A stretch of 38,658 nt of DNA, from NCBI GenBank assembly GCA_002305715.1, contig DBQD01000013.1, forward strand, positions 13,656 through 52,313, read 5' to 3'. Source of the stretch: Proteiniphilum sp. UBA1403. GTDB lineage: Bacteria; Bacteroidota; Bacteroidia; Bacteroidales; Dysgonomonadaceae. Positions 18,247 to 25,693 of the stretch are shown here, piece after piece. Position 1 is the first letter of the stretch. Each line of letters begins with the position of its first letter. The notes under the pieces were generated by a model. It ran no database searches and was not told where the DNA came from. It was given only the letters and a program-made list of their open reading frames with translations. A program made the position numbers and the translations under genes.

Positions 18247-18292
18247 AAAAGATCGATAACCAAAATTAGAATGTTTTGATTATCGATCTTTT
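18247..18292 (-). terminator. Strong intrinsic terminator of tRNA-Ala
   Basis: A 19-bp stem with one G-U pair (arms 18247-18265 and 18274-18292, loop of 8) read leftward is followed by seven T. It begins one base beyond the tRNA discriminator, so it directly caps the tRNA transcript. On the plus strand it could also stop the hydrolase transcript, though the T run there is only four. Confidence 0.85.
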
Positions 18293-18367
<75 letters not shown>

Positions 18368-18383
18368 ATAATTTTTAGTGGTG

Positions 18384-18414
18384 CAAAGATAGAGATTTTG
18401 TTTATATTTGCAAT
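18384..18414 (-). promoter_or_regulatory. Putative promoter of tRNA-Ala
   Basis: Read leftward, TATCTTTG (18384-18391) matches the -7 element; ATTG at 18411-18414, 19 bases further upstream, fits the -33 box. The start would be near 18377, ten bases before the tRNA 5' end. Confidence 0.65.
18403..18410 (+). promoter_or_regulatory. Putative -7 element for DUF4286-ruvC operon
   Basis: TATATTTG matches TAnnTTTG on the plus strand and would start transcription near 18417, upstream of the DUF4286 ATG at 18449. It overlaps the divergent tRNA promoter. Confidence 0.5.
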
Positions 18415-18448
18415 AAAAACAGGATAGAAAAAATTTAAATTGTCCGTT

Positions 18449-18757
18449 ATGATTGTTTTCAACACCACCTTTCATGTGGATGAGGGTATCCATGAGGAAT
18501 TTATAGAATACATGCTGCAAAAGTATATACCCATGGCTACAAAAAGCGGACTGCTTACATCGCCACGGCTTTCTCGTGTGTTTGGGAAGGATGAAGACGA
18601 GGGCTTTTCATTTGCAATGGAGTTTACAGTGGCCGATTTGGTTACACTGGAGCGTTGGAATTCCAATGAAAGTGCAGCAATCCATGCTCCACTCCTTGAA
18701 AAATTCAAAGAAAAGCTCATTGGGTTCTCAACTATTATGCAGACTATAACATACTGA
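18449..18757 (+). CDS. DUF4286 family protein
   Basis: 102 residues from the ATG at 18449; a TTG at 18440 would add three residues. The sequence starts MIVFNTTFHVDEGIHEEFIEY and is the small, soluble DUF4286 type (ferredoxin-like fold expected) found in Bacteroidota. In this phylum it commonly sits before ruvC, as here: the TGA stop overlaps the ruvC ATG by one base. Its function is not known. It is probably transcribed from 18403-18410 with ruvC and the HU/SPOR gene. Confidence 0.85.
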   Translation: MIVFNTTFHVDEGIHEEFIEYMLQKYIPMATKSGLLTSPRLSRVFGKDEDEGFSFAMEFTVADLVTLERWNSNESAAIHAPLLEKFKEKLIGFSTIMQTITY

Positions 18758-19317
18758 TGCAGCAGGAACGAATTATAATGGGGATTGACCCGGGTACACA
18801 GGTAATGGGCTATGGTATTCTCCGTGTTGTGGATAAGAAACCTTCATTAATTGCAATGGGGGTGATGGATTTGGGAAAGTATGGCGACCACTACCTGAAA
18901 TTGGCTAAAATATACTCACGGATAATCGGACTCATTGATGAGTTCCTACCCGATGAAATGGCAATTGAGGCTCCATTCTTTGGTAAGAATGTGCAAAGTA
19001 TGTTAAAGTTGGGTCGTGCTCAGGGGGTTGCCATGGCGGCAGCTATCTCTCGCGATATACCGATTTTTGAATATGCTCCGCTGAAAATTAAAATGGCAAT
19101 TACAGGTAATGGCCGTGCGGCAAAGGAACAAGTGGCCTATATGCTGCAAAAAATTCTACATATTCCCGATGATAACATGCTGCCACAACTCGATGCTACA
19201 GATGGACTTGCGGCTGCTTTGTGCCATTTTTATCAGTCGGGTGTATTAACTGGTGAAAAGAAATACAGGGATTGGAAAGATTTTGCCAATCAAAATCAGG
19301 ATAAAGTAAGAAAATAA
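18757..19317 (+). CDS. ruvC: Holliday junction endonuclease RuvC
   Basis: 186 residues, near the usual 160-190. RuvC cleaves Holliday junctions together with RuvAB during recombination repair. The RNase H-like fold has all four catalytic acids: Asp11 (MGIDPGT), Glu71 (AIEAPFF), Asp146 and Asp149 (LDATDGLAAAL). The FGKNVQSMLKLGRAQGVA segment is typical. The ATG overlaps the DUF4286 stop by one base; a second ATG at 18778 is possible. The downstream gene is 15 bases away. No ruvA or ruvB is nearby. Confidence 0.97.
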   Translation: MQQERIIMGIDPGTQVMGYGILRVVDKKPSLIAMGVMDLGKYGDHYLKLAKIYSRIIGLIDEFLPDEMAIEAPFFGKNVQSMLKLGRAQGVAMAAAISRDIPIFEYAPLKIKMAITGNGRAAKEQVAYMLQKILHIPDDNMLPQLDATDGLAAALCHFYQSGVLTGEKKYRDWKDFANQNQDKVRK

Positions 19318-19332
19318 TTTTAACTTTGCTTT

Positions 19333-20301
19333 ATGAATGAAATGGTTTCGCATATAGAATTTTTGCTACATGAACACAACTGCGTGATCATTCCCGATTT
19401 CGGTGGATTTGTAGTCAATACTCAACCTTCTCGCAGAGATGGTGTATCCTCTTTTTTACCGCCAACTTGCGAACTGGTCTTCAATAGTAATCTCACACAT
19501 AACGATGGACTCCTGGCTCAGTCCTTCATGAAAAGCGATCAGCTTACATTTGAAGCGGCCATGCAGCGCATAACTCGTGATGTGGAGGACTTAAAATGCC
19601 GACTTAGGGAGACACAACGTGTGGAAATGGGTAGTTTGGGTTCTTTTATTTTGAACGATGAGAGCCGTTTCACATTCATTCCTTTCCATTTTGTACGTCC
19701 ATCGTTGTTTGGTCTTAGCAAGGCAAACCTCCGACCACTTGTTCAGATGCAGACCCCGACAGTTGCTTCTAAAAAGGTGGTACAAGGAAAAGGTCAGCGT
19801 TTTGCAGGTGTTGCTGCAGTAGCTGCGGCAATGATCTTGATGGTGATGTTCCTACTTCCGGTGGGAGATGCAAACAGAGAACGTCAATCGGCTCAAATGA
19901 TTGCCGATATATCACTTTTCGGAAATAAAGAGAACAAGCAACATAAACAGGAGATTCTTCAGACTGAAGAGTTGTCAATTGAAGAACCTTCCATTGCTGG
20001 TGTCGAAATGGAACAAGAAATTGTAGAAATACCTGCTGAGACGGCTCCACAAACAGTTGAAGTTACCGGACCACGCTATTATGTGGTTATGGGTGTGTAC
20101 GAATTGCCGGAAATGGCAAAGAAGATGATAGAGAATCTACAAAATGAGGGTTTCTCGGATGTTAGTTCGTTAAAACGCGCAGGTCGAATCGATGTATTTG
20201 TTGCTACATTTACTAACGGTGATGAGGCTCGGTCGTATTTACAAATGGTACATGAAAATTATCCTTCACATTCTGATGCTTGGATATTAAAAAGGAGATA
20301 A
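19333..20301 (+). CDS. HU-CCDC81-like and SPOR domain membrane protein
   Basis: 322 residues. The N-terminus has a prokaryotic CCDC81-type HU domain (about 5-85, with EHNCVIIPDFGGFVVN and the Gly-Phe-rich HU motif), then a second short HU-like part. A single membrane helix (about 156-176, FAGVAAVAAAMILMVMFLL) follows, then an acidic linker and a C-terminal SPOR domain (about 240-320: YYVVMGVYELPEMAKKMIEN). SPOR domains bind denuded septal peptidoglycan; this layout is common in Bacteroidota next to ruvC-type genes. It may link the cell wall at the division site with DNA or with a partner in the cytoplasm. The last gene's ATG is 3 bases after its stop. Confidence 0.88.
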   Translation: MNEMVSHIEFLLHEHNCVIIPDFGGFVVNTQPSRRDGVSSFLPPTCELVFNSNLTHNDGLLAQSFMKSDQLTFEAAMQRITRDVEDLKCRLRETQRVEMGSLGSFILNDESRFTFIPFHFVRPSLFGLSKANLRPLVQMQTPTVASKKVVQGKGQRFAGVAAVAAAMILMVMFLLPVGDANRERQSAQMIADISLFGNKENKQHKQEILQTEELSIEEPSIAGVEMEQEIVEIPAETAPQTVEVTGPRYYVVMGVYELPEMAKKMIENLQNEGFSDVSSLKRAGRIDVFVATFTNGDEARSYLQMVHENYPSHSDAWILKRR

Positions 20302-20304
20302 GCT

Positions 20305-20424
20305 ATGTCATGGAAAAGTAATATTATCGTAGGGTTTATAATTTATTGGGTTTATGAGCTTAGCCAATATAGAAAAAAGGTTTCGCCACCCATGGATCGT
20401 TTCCGTTTTCCGGATTTTAAATAA
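20305..20424 (+). CDS. Small single-helix membrane protein (39 residues)
   Basis: A 39-codon frame begins with ATG three bases after the HU/SPOR stop. It reads MSWKSNIIVGFIIYWVYELS, a one-helix membrane segment (about 6-17), then a basic tail ending DFK. A purine-rich AAAGGAG lies about 8 bases upstream of the start, partly inside the previous gene. The stop TAA is inside the left arm of the terminator. Composition and position fit a real small membrane peptide co-transcribed with its neighbour; function unknown, and chance is not excluded. Confidence 0.5.
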   Translation: MSWKSNIIVGFIIYWVYELSQYRKKVSPPMDRFRFPDFK

Positions 20425-20465
20425 AATAAGAACCCCTGAAGCAAATCTTCAGGGGTTCTTATTTT
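20423..20465. terminator. Bidirectional intrinsic terminator
   Basis: A perfect 19-bp stem (20423-20441 and 20447-20465) with a 5-base loop (CAAAT). The core AAGAACCCCTGAAG is GC-rich, with A-T ends, so it works on both strands. It serves the plus-strand ruvC operon and the minus-strand outer-membrane gene that ends at 20485. Confidence 0.9.
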
Positions 20466-20484
20466 ATGGGTGAAACAGTGAAAT

Positions 20485-23253
20485 TTAAAAACGACGTCTA
20501 CCACCAAGACCAACTCCATCTCCAAAATCTGGATTTCGTATATCACGCCTACTGGCCCCTCCTTTAAATATGTTGAAACGGTAGACAAAATGCACAATAA
20601 AGTAGCTGGTGAGAGTGTTTGTTGTTGTGTCTCGTATATAATTGGAAGAAACGCTTCTGCGAATATTGCTTCGTTGCTGAAGAATATCGTATACTTTTAC
20701 CCGTATAAGTCCATTTTTCTGTTTCAATATCTGTTTTTCGATGGATGCATTCCAGAGGGTTTCATTTTGTTTGAACCCATCGGAATAACCCGAATTGGTA
20801 GAGTAGCGGATATCACTTTGGAAGTTGATATCGAAAGGTAGATAGATGGTTGTATACGCTGAACTTCCATAATTGAAATACTCCCTATCTTGCTGTCCTT
20901 CTAAACTATTTTGTACTTTGTTATAAGAGACATTACCTCGGATTGAGAATTGAAACTTAGACGAATTATAATTGAAACTTAAATTTTCAGAGAGATTAAT
21001 TTGTCGACTAACGTTTTCTTCGTTGTTGGAAAAACCGTTGTTGACTCTGTAACTGGTATTGGTTGTGTTTGAAAACGTAAATTTCTTAATGAAGAGCGGT
21101 TGTGTTGTTGTAAAACGAATGTTTCCATCCCAGTTACCGTTTACATTTCGATAGGTGTTCTCCTTCCTTCCTGTCTCAGAGTCAGTGAATCGTGAAGTGA
21201 CTATAGCATTTAATGTATAATTAAAATCACTTGAGAGCATGTAGAAGCGGTTTTCCTGTGGTTTCGAGTTCTGAAAGCGAACATTCATACGATGCATAAA
21301 CGATGGTTTAAGATCGGGATTTCCGTATGTAATGTTCAGTGGATTACTTACGTCGACGACAGGAGATATTTGATTCACAGAGGGCTGCTCAGTGCTGCCA
21401 TTATACTGGAAACGGAGATTTTTCTGTCTTGACCAGAGATAATTGAACTGAGCATTAGGTGAGTAATTCGTGACAGTTTGTGTAATGTTACTGATGAGTG
21501 AATCGCCAACAAAAGTCTTCCTTTTTGAAGAAGAAGGGTAGACTCTGAATCCGAAGTTATAGTTGTATTTTTCACTTCTAGCCCGGAAGTCAATCCCTAT
21601 ATCCTGATTTAGCGTATTATTTTCATTCAGTTTGCTGTATTTTGTGTCTAATACGGTGTAGTTGCCTTCTTCGTCGCGAGTACGTGTATCTTTGTTTGAT
21701 TGTGATGATCCTTGACGATAGTTGTAGGATAATTGAAGGAAGCGCTGTTTTCCGAGAGGCTCTACATACGAAAAGCTTCCGCTCAGATTCGATCCACTGT
21801 TGGTGTTGGTGATACGCTGGTCGAGTAGATCGTCCTCTCGTTTCCCTAGATAGTAGGTGTTGGAATTATTGATGGCTTTATTCTCTGAGTCATTTGTGCG
21901 GATATTCATTCCTACACTGATGCTTCGACCAGCTCTGCTAAGCCGACGGTTGAAATTGAGGTTGCCGCCAAAATTATTCCCTTTGCCGTGAGAACTGTAG
22001 TCGGCATTACCATAATTGATGGTGTCGCCTTCAATACGCGTTGTGGAAAAGACATCGCCTTCGATGCTTTCGCTGTTGTTGAAACTAAGAGAGGGACGGA
22101 ATACGAGCGTAGTCATTGAGTCGGGCCTCCATTCAAGGCGAACATCCATGTTTATATTTTCACTTCGACTGTTCGATTGATTTCGCTGATCTTCGTAGGT
22201 GTCACCTTTACTCAAAAGGTTTTGGGTGTAAACTTTTGAAAGTGATTCAGACTTGTTGTTTCCATACCGGATGTTTCCACCCATCTCCAGCTTTTTTGAT
22301 ACCATTTTACTGAAGTTGAATCCAGTGTTGGCGGATGTGTTAATGCCGTTACCACCACCGCCGCTTACACCTCCTCTTCCTCCACCGCCCATGTTTCCAA
22401 GATCGGAGGCTCCGGCATTGTTTGTATTGTTAATACCTCCCATAAAGGTCATCTGGTCACTGTTGCGCATGTGATTGACCATGGAATTGATTTCGTAACG
22501 CTCTTGACTACCATATCCGGCATAAGCATTTCCAAATATACCTTGTTTCATATTGGGACGGACGGTGAGGTTGATGATCATCTCTTCTTCTCCATCGTCG
22601 AATCCGGTCATTTTCTCCATCTCCGACTTGTAGTCCACAACTTGTAGTTTATCGACCATTTTGGCAGGTAGATTTTTGGAAGCGACCTTTGGATCGTCGC
22701 TAAAAAACTCCTTCCCATCGACTAATATTCGTTTTATTTCTTTACCCTGAACTTTGATAGCACCATTCTGATCTATTTCAACACCGGTCATCTGCTTCAA
22801 TAGATCTTCCACTACTGCCATCTCTGTCACCTTATATGCTGCTGCATTGTATTCGAGTGTATCTCCTTTCACTTGAATTTCGGCTGGAACTGCTGTGACA
22901 ACAGTTTCATTGAGAAGGATGGATTCTTCCCGTAATTTTATGGTATCGAGTTTTACAGTTGGTCTGGCACTGGATAGGGTAATGTGTTGGAAGAATGGAG
23001 TATATCCCACAAAGGAAATGTTTACGATATAATTGCCATAGTTCAGAGGGATGAGAAATGTTCCTTCTCTGGTGGAGGAGGTACCGGTGACTAATGTACT
23101 GTCTTTTTGGGTAAGTATTCGGATGGTGGCTGCGGTTACCGCTTCGCCTGTGTTGTTGTCGATAATTTTTCCTGATAGTGTTGCCGGAGTGGTCTGTGCC
23201 TGAATTGATGTAATCAGGACTGACACCAGTAAAAGAATTACTGTTTTTTTCAT
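20485..23253 (-). CDS. TonB-receptor-like outer-membrane barrel protein (OMP_b-brl_3 type)
   Basis: 922 residues from the ATG at 23253, chosen because it starts the signal peptide (MKKTVILLLVSVLITSIQAQ) and because the likely -7 promoter element lies between it and an upstream ATG at 23295. A carboxypeptidase-regulatory-like domain (about 20-105: LSGKIIDNNTGEAVTAATI, then TFLIPLNYGNYIVNISFVGY) and a short plug-like region (about 110-225: GVEIDQNGAIKVQGKEIKRI, then FFSDDPKVASKNLPA) precede a long barrel. A Gly-rich loop (GGGGRGGVSGGGGNG) lies near residue 300, and the last residues GGRRRF end in Phe. No SusD partner is nearby. Substrate and role are unknown. Confidence 0.9.
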   Translation of the reverse strand: MKKTVILLLVSVLITSIQAQTTPATLSGKIIDNNTGEAVTAATIRILTQKDSTLVTGTSSTREGTFLIPLNYGNYIVNISFVGYTPFFQHITLSSARPTVKLDTIKLREESILLNETVVTAVPAEIQVKGDTLEYNAAAYKVTEMAVVEDLLKQMTGVEIDQNGAIKVQGKEIKRILVDGKEFFSDDPKVASKNLPAKMVDKLQVVDYKSEMEKMTGFDDGEEEMIINLTVRPNMKQGIFGNAYAGYGSQERYEINSMVNHMRNSDQMTFMGGINNTNNAGASDLGNMGGGGRGGVSGGGGNGINTSANTGFNFSKMVSKKLEMGGNIRYGNNKSESLSKVYTQNLLSKGDTYEDQRNQSNSRSENINMDVRLEWRPDSMTTLVFRPSLSFNNSESIEGDVFSTTRIEGDTINYGNADYSSHGKGNNFGGNLNFNRRLSRAGRSISVGMNIRTNDSENKAINNSNTYYLGKREDDLLDQRITNTNSGSNLSGSFSYVEPLGKQRFLQLSYNYRQGSSQSNKDTRTRDEEGNYTVLDTKYSKLNENNTLNQDIGIDFRARSEKYNYNFGFRVYPSSSKRKTFVGDSLISNITQTVTNYSPNAQFNYLWSRQKNLRFQYNGSTEQPSVNQISPVVDVSNPLNITYGNPDLKPSFMHRMNVRFQNSKPQENRFYMLSSDFNYTLNAIVTSRFTDSETGRKENTYRNVNGNWDGNIRFTTTQPLFIKKFTFSNTTNTSYRVNNGFSNNEENVSRQINLSENLSFNYNSSKFQFSIRGNVSYNKVQNSLEGQQDREYFNYGSSAYTTIYLPFDINFQSDIRYSTNSGYSDGFKQNETLWNASIEKQILKQKNGLIRVKVYDILQQRSNIRRSVSSNYIRDTTTNTLTSYFIVHFVYRFNIFKGGASRRDIRNPDFGDGVGLGGRRRF

Positions 23254-23296
23254 CTGTGTGTAAATAGGAATGGGATTATGTTGCGCACCATTCATA

Positions 23297-23304
23297 CAAA
23301 GATA
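23297..23304 (-). promoter_or_regulatory. Putative -7 element of the outer-membrane barrel gene
   Basis: Read leftward it is TATCTTTG. Transcription would start near 23290, so the upstream ATG at 23295 would be outside the transcript. This supports the start at 23253. Confidence 0.6.
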
Positions 23305-23398
23305 AAAAGAATGGAGTTGTCCTTAATGCAGAATAGATGAATCGGAATATTTTATAGATGAATGGCGTGAATTAATCGTGAAACTGTGTACATTTGTA

Positions 23399-23406
23399 AT
23401 TCTATA
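23399..23406 (+). promoter_or_regulatory. Putative -7 element of the Cys/Met PLP-enzyme gene
   Basis: TACATTTG matches TAnnTTTG and would start transcription near 23413, 35 bases before the ATG at 23448. No clear -33 box is seen. Confidence 0.45.
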
Positions 23407-23447
23407 AAGATTGTAAGTTATCATTTTGCCACTAAAACATAATTGTA

Positions 23448-24680
23448 ATGAAAGAAACGAAATACGAAACAAAGCAGTTGGGTCTTCCTTATCCCAAAAA
23501 CGATGCGTATGGTGCGTTATCTATGCCGATTTATCATGCGCTTGCGTATGAATTTGATACCGCAGAGGAGATGGAGGCTGCTTTCTGTGGGTACACAACT
23601 GAACATACTTATTCAAGGGTGACAAACCCAACTGTGCAATACTTTGAAGAACGGGTGAAGGTGGCGACTGGCGCGCATGGAGTGACCGCTCTCAATTCCG
23701 GTATGGCAGCCATAAGTAATACTTTTTTTACTCTTGCATGGAGTGGCAGCAACTTGGTTACTTCGCGACATCTTTTTGGTAACACCTACTCTTTTTTCGT
23801 TAATACGTTAAATGCTTTCGGTGTGGAGGTGCGTTTCTGTGACCTGACAAATATGGACGAGGTTGCTAACTGTATCGACGATAATACGTGTGCTTTGTTT
23901 ACAGAGGTGATCACCAACCCGCAGATGGAGGTCGTGGACCTGATAAAATTGGCCGATGTGGCACATAATAGAAATGTTCCGTTGGTTGCAGATACTACAA
24001 TTGTACCTTTTTGTGCTTTTCAGGCAGCGGATTTTGGCATCGATATTGATGTGATATCGAGTTCGAAGTATATTTCAGGAGGAGCAACAAGCCTTGGTGG
24101 TCTGATCATTGATTATGGAAATTTTGACTGGTCACACTCTCCTAGACTAAAATCGTTTACTGATAGTTCGCTTTCGGCCTTCCATTTTAAACTACGTAAA
24201 GAGATTCATCGGAATTTGGGAGCTTATATGACTCCGGAGGTTGCCTACAAGCAGTCATTGGGTTTAGAGACTTTGCAGATTCGATACGATAGGCAAGCGG
24301 CAAATTGTAAGGCACTGGCGGAAAAAATACAGGCAATGCAAGATGTGGTGTCAGTAAACTATCCTGGTTTACCGGGTAATCCCTTTTACGAGGTAAGTAA
24401 AAGACAGTTTGGAGCAAATCCTGGAGCAATGATGACTTTCGACCTGGATTCAAAAGAACGATGTTATAACTTTTTAAATAGGCTCAAATTGATCCATCGT
24501 GCTACAAACTTATTTGACAATCGTACACTTATTATTCATCCTGCTAGTACCATTTACGGCACCTTTACTCCAGAACAACGCGCTGCTATGGATATCTATG
24601 ATACAACTCTCCGCCTTTCGGTTGGTTTGGAAGGGGTAGATGATTTAATGAATGATATCTGCCAGGCATTGGCAATGTAA
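23448..24680 (+). CDS. Cys/Met metabolism PLP-dependent enzyme (O-acetylhomoserine sulfhydrylase-like)
   Basis: 410 residues of the cystathionine gamma-synthase fold. The PLP lysine is Lys207 in SSSKYISGGATSLGG. YSRVTNPTVQYFEERV and VTALNSGMAA near the N-terminus are family signatures (PLP phosphate binding). The family makes or breaks C-S bonds in homocysteine, methionine or cystathionine synthesis. Length is between that of cystathionine gamma-synthase (about 390) and MetY O-acetylhomoserine sulfhydrylase (about 430), so the reaction cannot be chosen from sequence; methionine gamma-lyase is also possible. It lies before the formate genes but has its own promoter, and the palindrome between them suggests separate control. 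Confidence 0.88.
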   Translation: MKETKYETKQLGLPYPKNDAYGALSMPIYHALAYEFDTAEEMEAAFCGYTTEHTYSRVTNPTVQYFEERVKVATGAHGVTALNSGMAAISNTFFTLAWSGSNLVTSRHLFGNTYSFFVNTLNAFGVEVRFCDLTNMDEVANCIDDNTCALFTEVITNPQMEVVDLIKLADVAHNRNVPLVADTTIVPFCAFQAADFGIDIDVISSSKYISGGATSLGGLIIDYGNFDWSHSPRLKSFTDSSLSAFHFKLRKEIHRNLGAYMTPEVAYKQSLGLETLQIRYDRQAANCKALAEKIQAMQDVVSVNYPGLPGNPFYEVSKRQFGANPGAMMTFDLDSKERCYNFLNRLKLIHRATNLFDNRTLIIHPASTIYGTFTPEQRAAMDIYDTTLRLSVGLEGVDDLMNDICQALAM

Positions 24681-24721
24681 TTTACACAAACTTATTCAGA
24701 AAGAGTAAAGATTTCTAATTG

Positions 24722-24743
24722 ATTAAAGAAATATTTCTTTAAT
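24722..24743. promoter_or_regulatory. 22-bp perfect palindrome at the formate channel promoter
   Basis: Arms ATTAAAGAAAT and ATTTCTTTAAT form a perfect palindrome with no spacer. It covers the place where the -33 element would be for the -7 box at 24758-24765, so a protein bound here could control the formate channel. It has no G-C-rich stem or T tract and does not look like a terminator. It does not match the E. coli FNR site (TTGAT-N4-ATCAA). Confidence 0.5.
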
Positions 24744-24757
24744 TGGGATTTTTCTAT

Positions 24758-24765
24758 TATCTTTG
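24758..24765 (+). promoter_or_regulatory. Putative -7 element of the formate channel gene
   Basis: TATCTTTG is a good match to the Bacteroidota consensus. TTTC at 24734-24737, 20 bases upstream, may be a weak -33. The start would be near 24771, so translation must begin after that, at 24817, not at the upstream ATG at 24763. Confidence 0.65.
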
Positions 24766-24816
24766 TACCCGTATTCCAATAATTACGGGTTCCGTTGTTT
24801 TAGGTTATTAACACAT

Positions 24817-25602
24817 ATGAATTATTTTACTCCGACGGAGTCTGCAGACGCTTTTAGACGCGCAGCACTCGATAAATCGAAGCGAAGTTTCCCTCAGTTT
24901 GCTGTCTTGGCAATTTTAGGTGGAGCATTAATTGCCTTTGGAGGTCTCCTAAGCCTGATTGTGGCGGGTGGAATTCCAGGTATTGGTGCGGCTAACCCGG
25001 GTATCGTGAAGTTCGTTTCAGGTGCCATGTTTCCTATTGGACTGATCATGGTTTCTGTTATGGGTGCAGATCTATTTACGAGCGACTGTGCTGGATTTAC
25101 CTTTCCGTTATTGAAGAAAGAATTGTCGGTAGGAAGAGTTGTTGCTTTATTAGTAATCTCATACCTGTTCAATTTCATTGGGGCTCAACTGATTGCATGG
25201 CTAATGTCGGTGCATGTGGGACTCCTTGAAAATGATCCTTGGAGGGGTTATTTAGAGCATTTGGCCAAATCGAAGGTAAATCAGGATTTCATGCGGGTTT
25301 TTATCAAAGGAATTGGTGCAAATTGGCTGGTTTGCTTGGGCATGTTTATGGGGTATGCAGCAAAGGATATAATTGGGAGGAGCATTGGTATTTGGATTCC
25401 TGTGATGCTCTTCGTTACACTTGGATATGAGCATTCCATTGCGAATATGTTTTTCATACCTGCAGCAATTTATTCTGGAGCAGAGATATCATGGGGTACC
25501 TTCATTATTAATAATCTGATTCCGTCTACACTAGGGAATGTGGTAGGAGGAATGGGACTTGTTGGGGCTCTTTATGGATGGTTGTTCCTATCCCATAAAT
25601 GA
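24817..25602 (+). CDS. Formate/nitrite transporter family channel (FocA-like)
   Basis: 261 residues from the ATG at 24817. Six membrane helices are expected, with the family's features: SADAFRRAALDKSKRSF at the N-terminus, GADLFTSDCAGFTF in the second half of the Omega-loop area, and GIGANWLVCLGMFMGYAAKD and FVTLGYEHSIANMFFIPAAI with the pore His. This is a pentameric formate channel of the inner membrane. It is directly upstream of pflB and pflA, so it likely exports formate made by PFL. Starting at 24763 would add an N-terminus ahead of the promoter. Confidence 0.92.
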   Translation: MNYFTPTESADAFRRAALDKSKRSFPQFAVLAILGGALIAFGGLLSLIVAGGIPGIGAANPGIVKFVSGAMFPIGLIMVSVMGADLFTSDCAGFTFPLLKKELSVGRVVALLVISYLFNFIGAQLIAWLMSVHVGLLENDPWRGYLEHLAKSKVNQDFMRVFIKGIGANWLVCLGMFMGYAAKDIIGRSIGIWIPVMLFVTLGYEHSIANMFFIPAAIYSGAEISWGTFIINNLIPSTLGNVVGGMGLVGALYGWLFLSHK

Positions 25603-25636
25603 TTTGTCAATAGGAAATAAGTAAATAATATATTGT

Positions 25637-25657
25637 CAAACTATAGAGTATAGTTTG
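25637..25657. promoter_or_regulatory. 21-bp inverted repeat in front of pflB
   Basis: Arms CAAACTATA and TATAGTTTG are perfect and separated by GAG. The site is in the 91-base gap between the channel gene and pflB, 36 bases upstream of the pflB ATG. It could be an operator or a stem-loop that tunes processing or translation of the pflB mRNA. No T tract follows, so it is not a classic terminator. Confidence 0.5.
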
Positions 25658-25693
25658 GAGAAAATAACAATAAAGATCACAAAAAAAGAGATT

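Noticed and set aside
19321..19328. TAACTTTG, a promoter-like -7 box before the HU/SPOR gene
   Set aside because: Transcription would start at about 19335, inside the gene, and the gene follows ruvC closely, so a chance match is more likely.
24722..24743. Terminator for the PLP-enzyme gene
   Set aside because: The palindrome has no GC core and no T run of the right kind, and it lies at the promoter of the next gene, so it was listed as a candidate operator.
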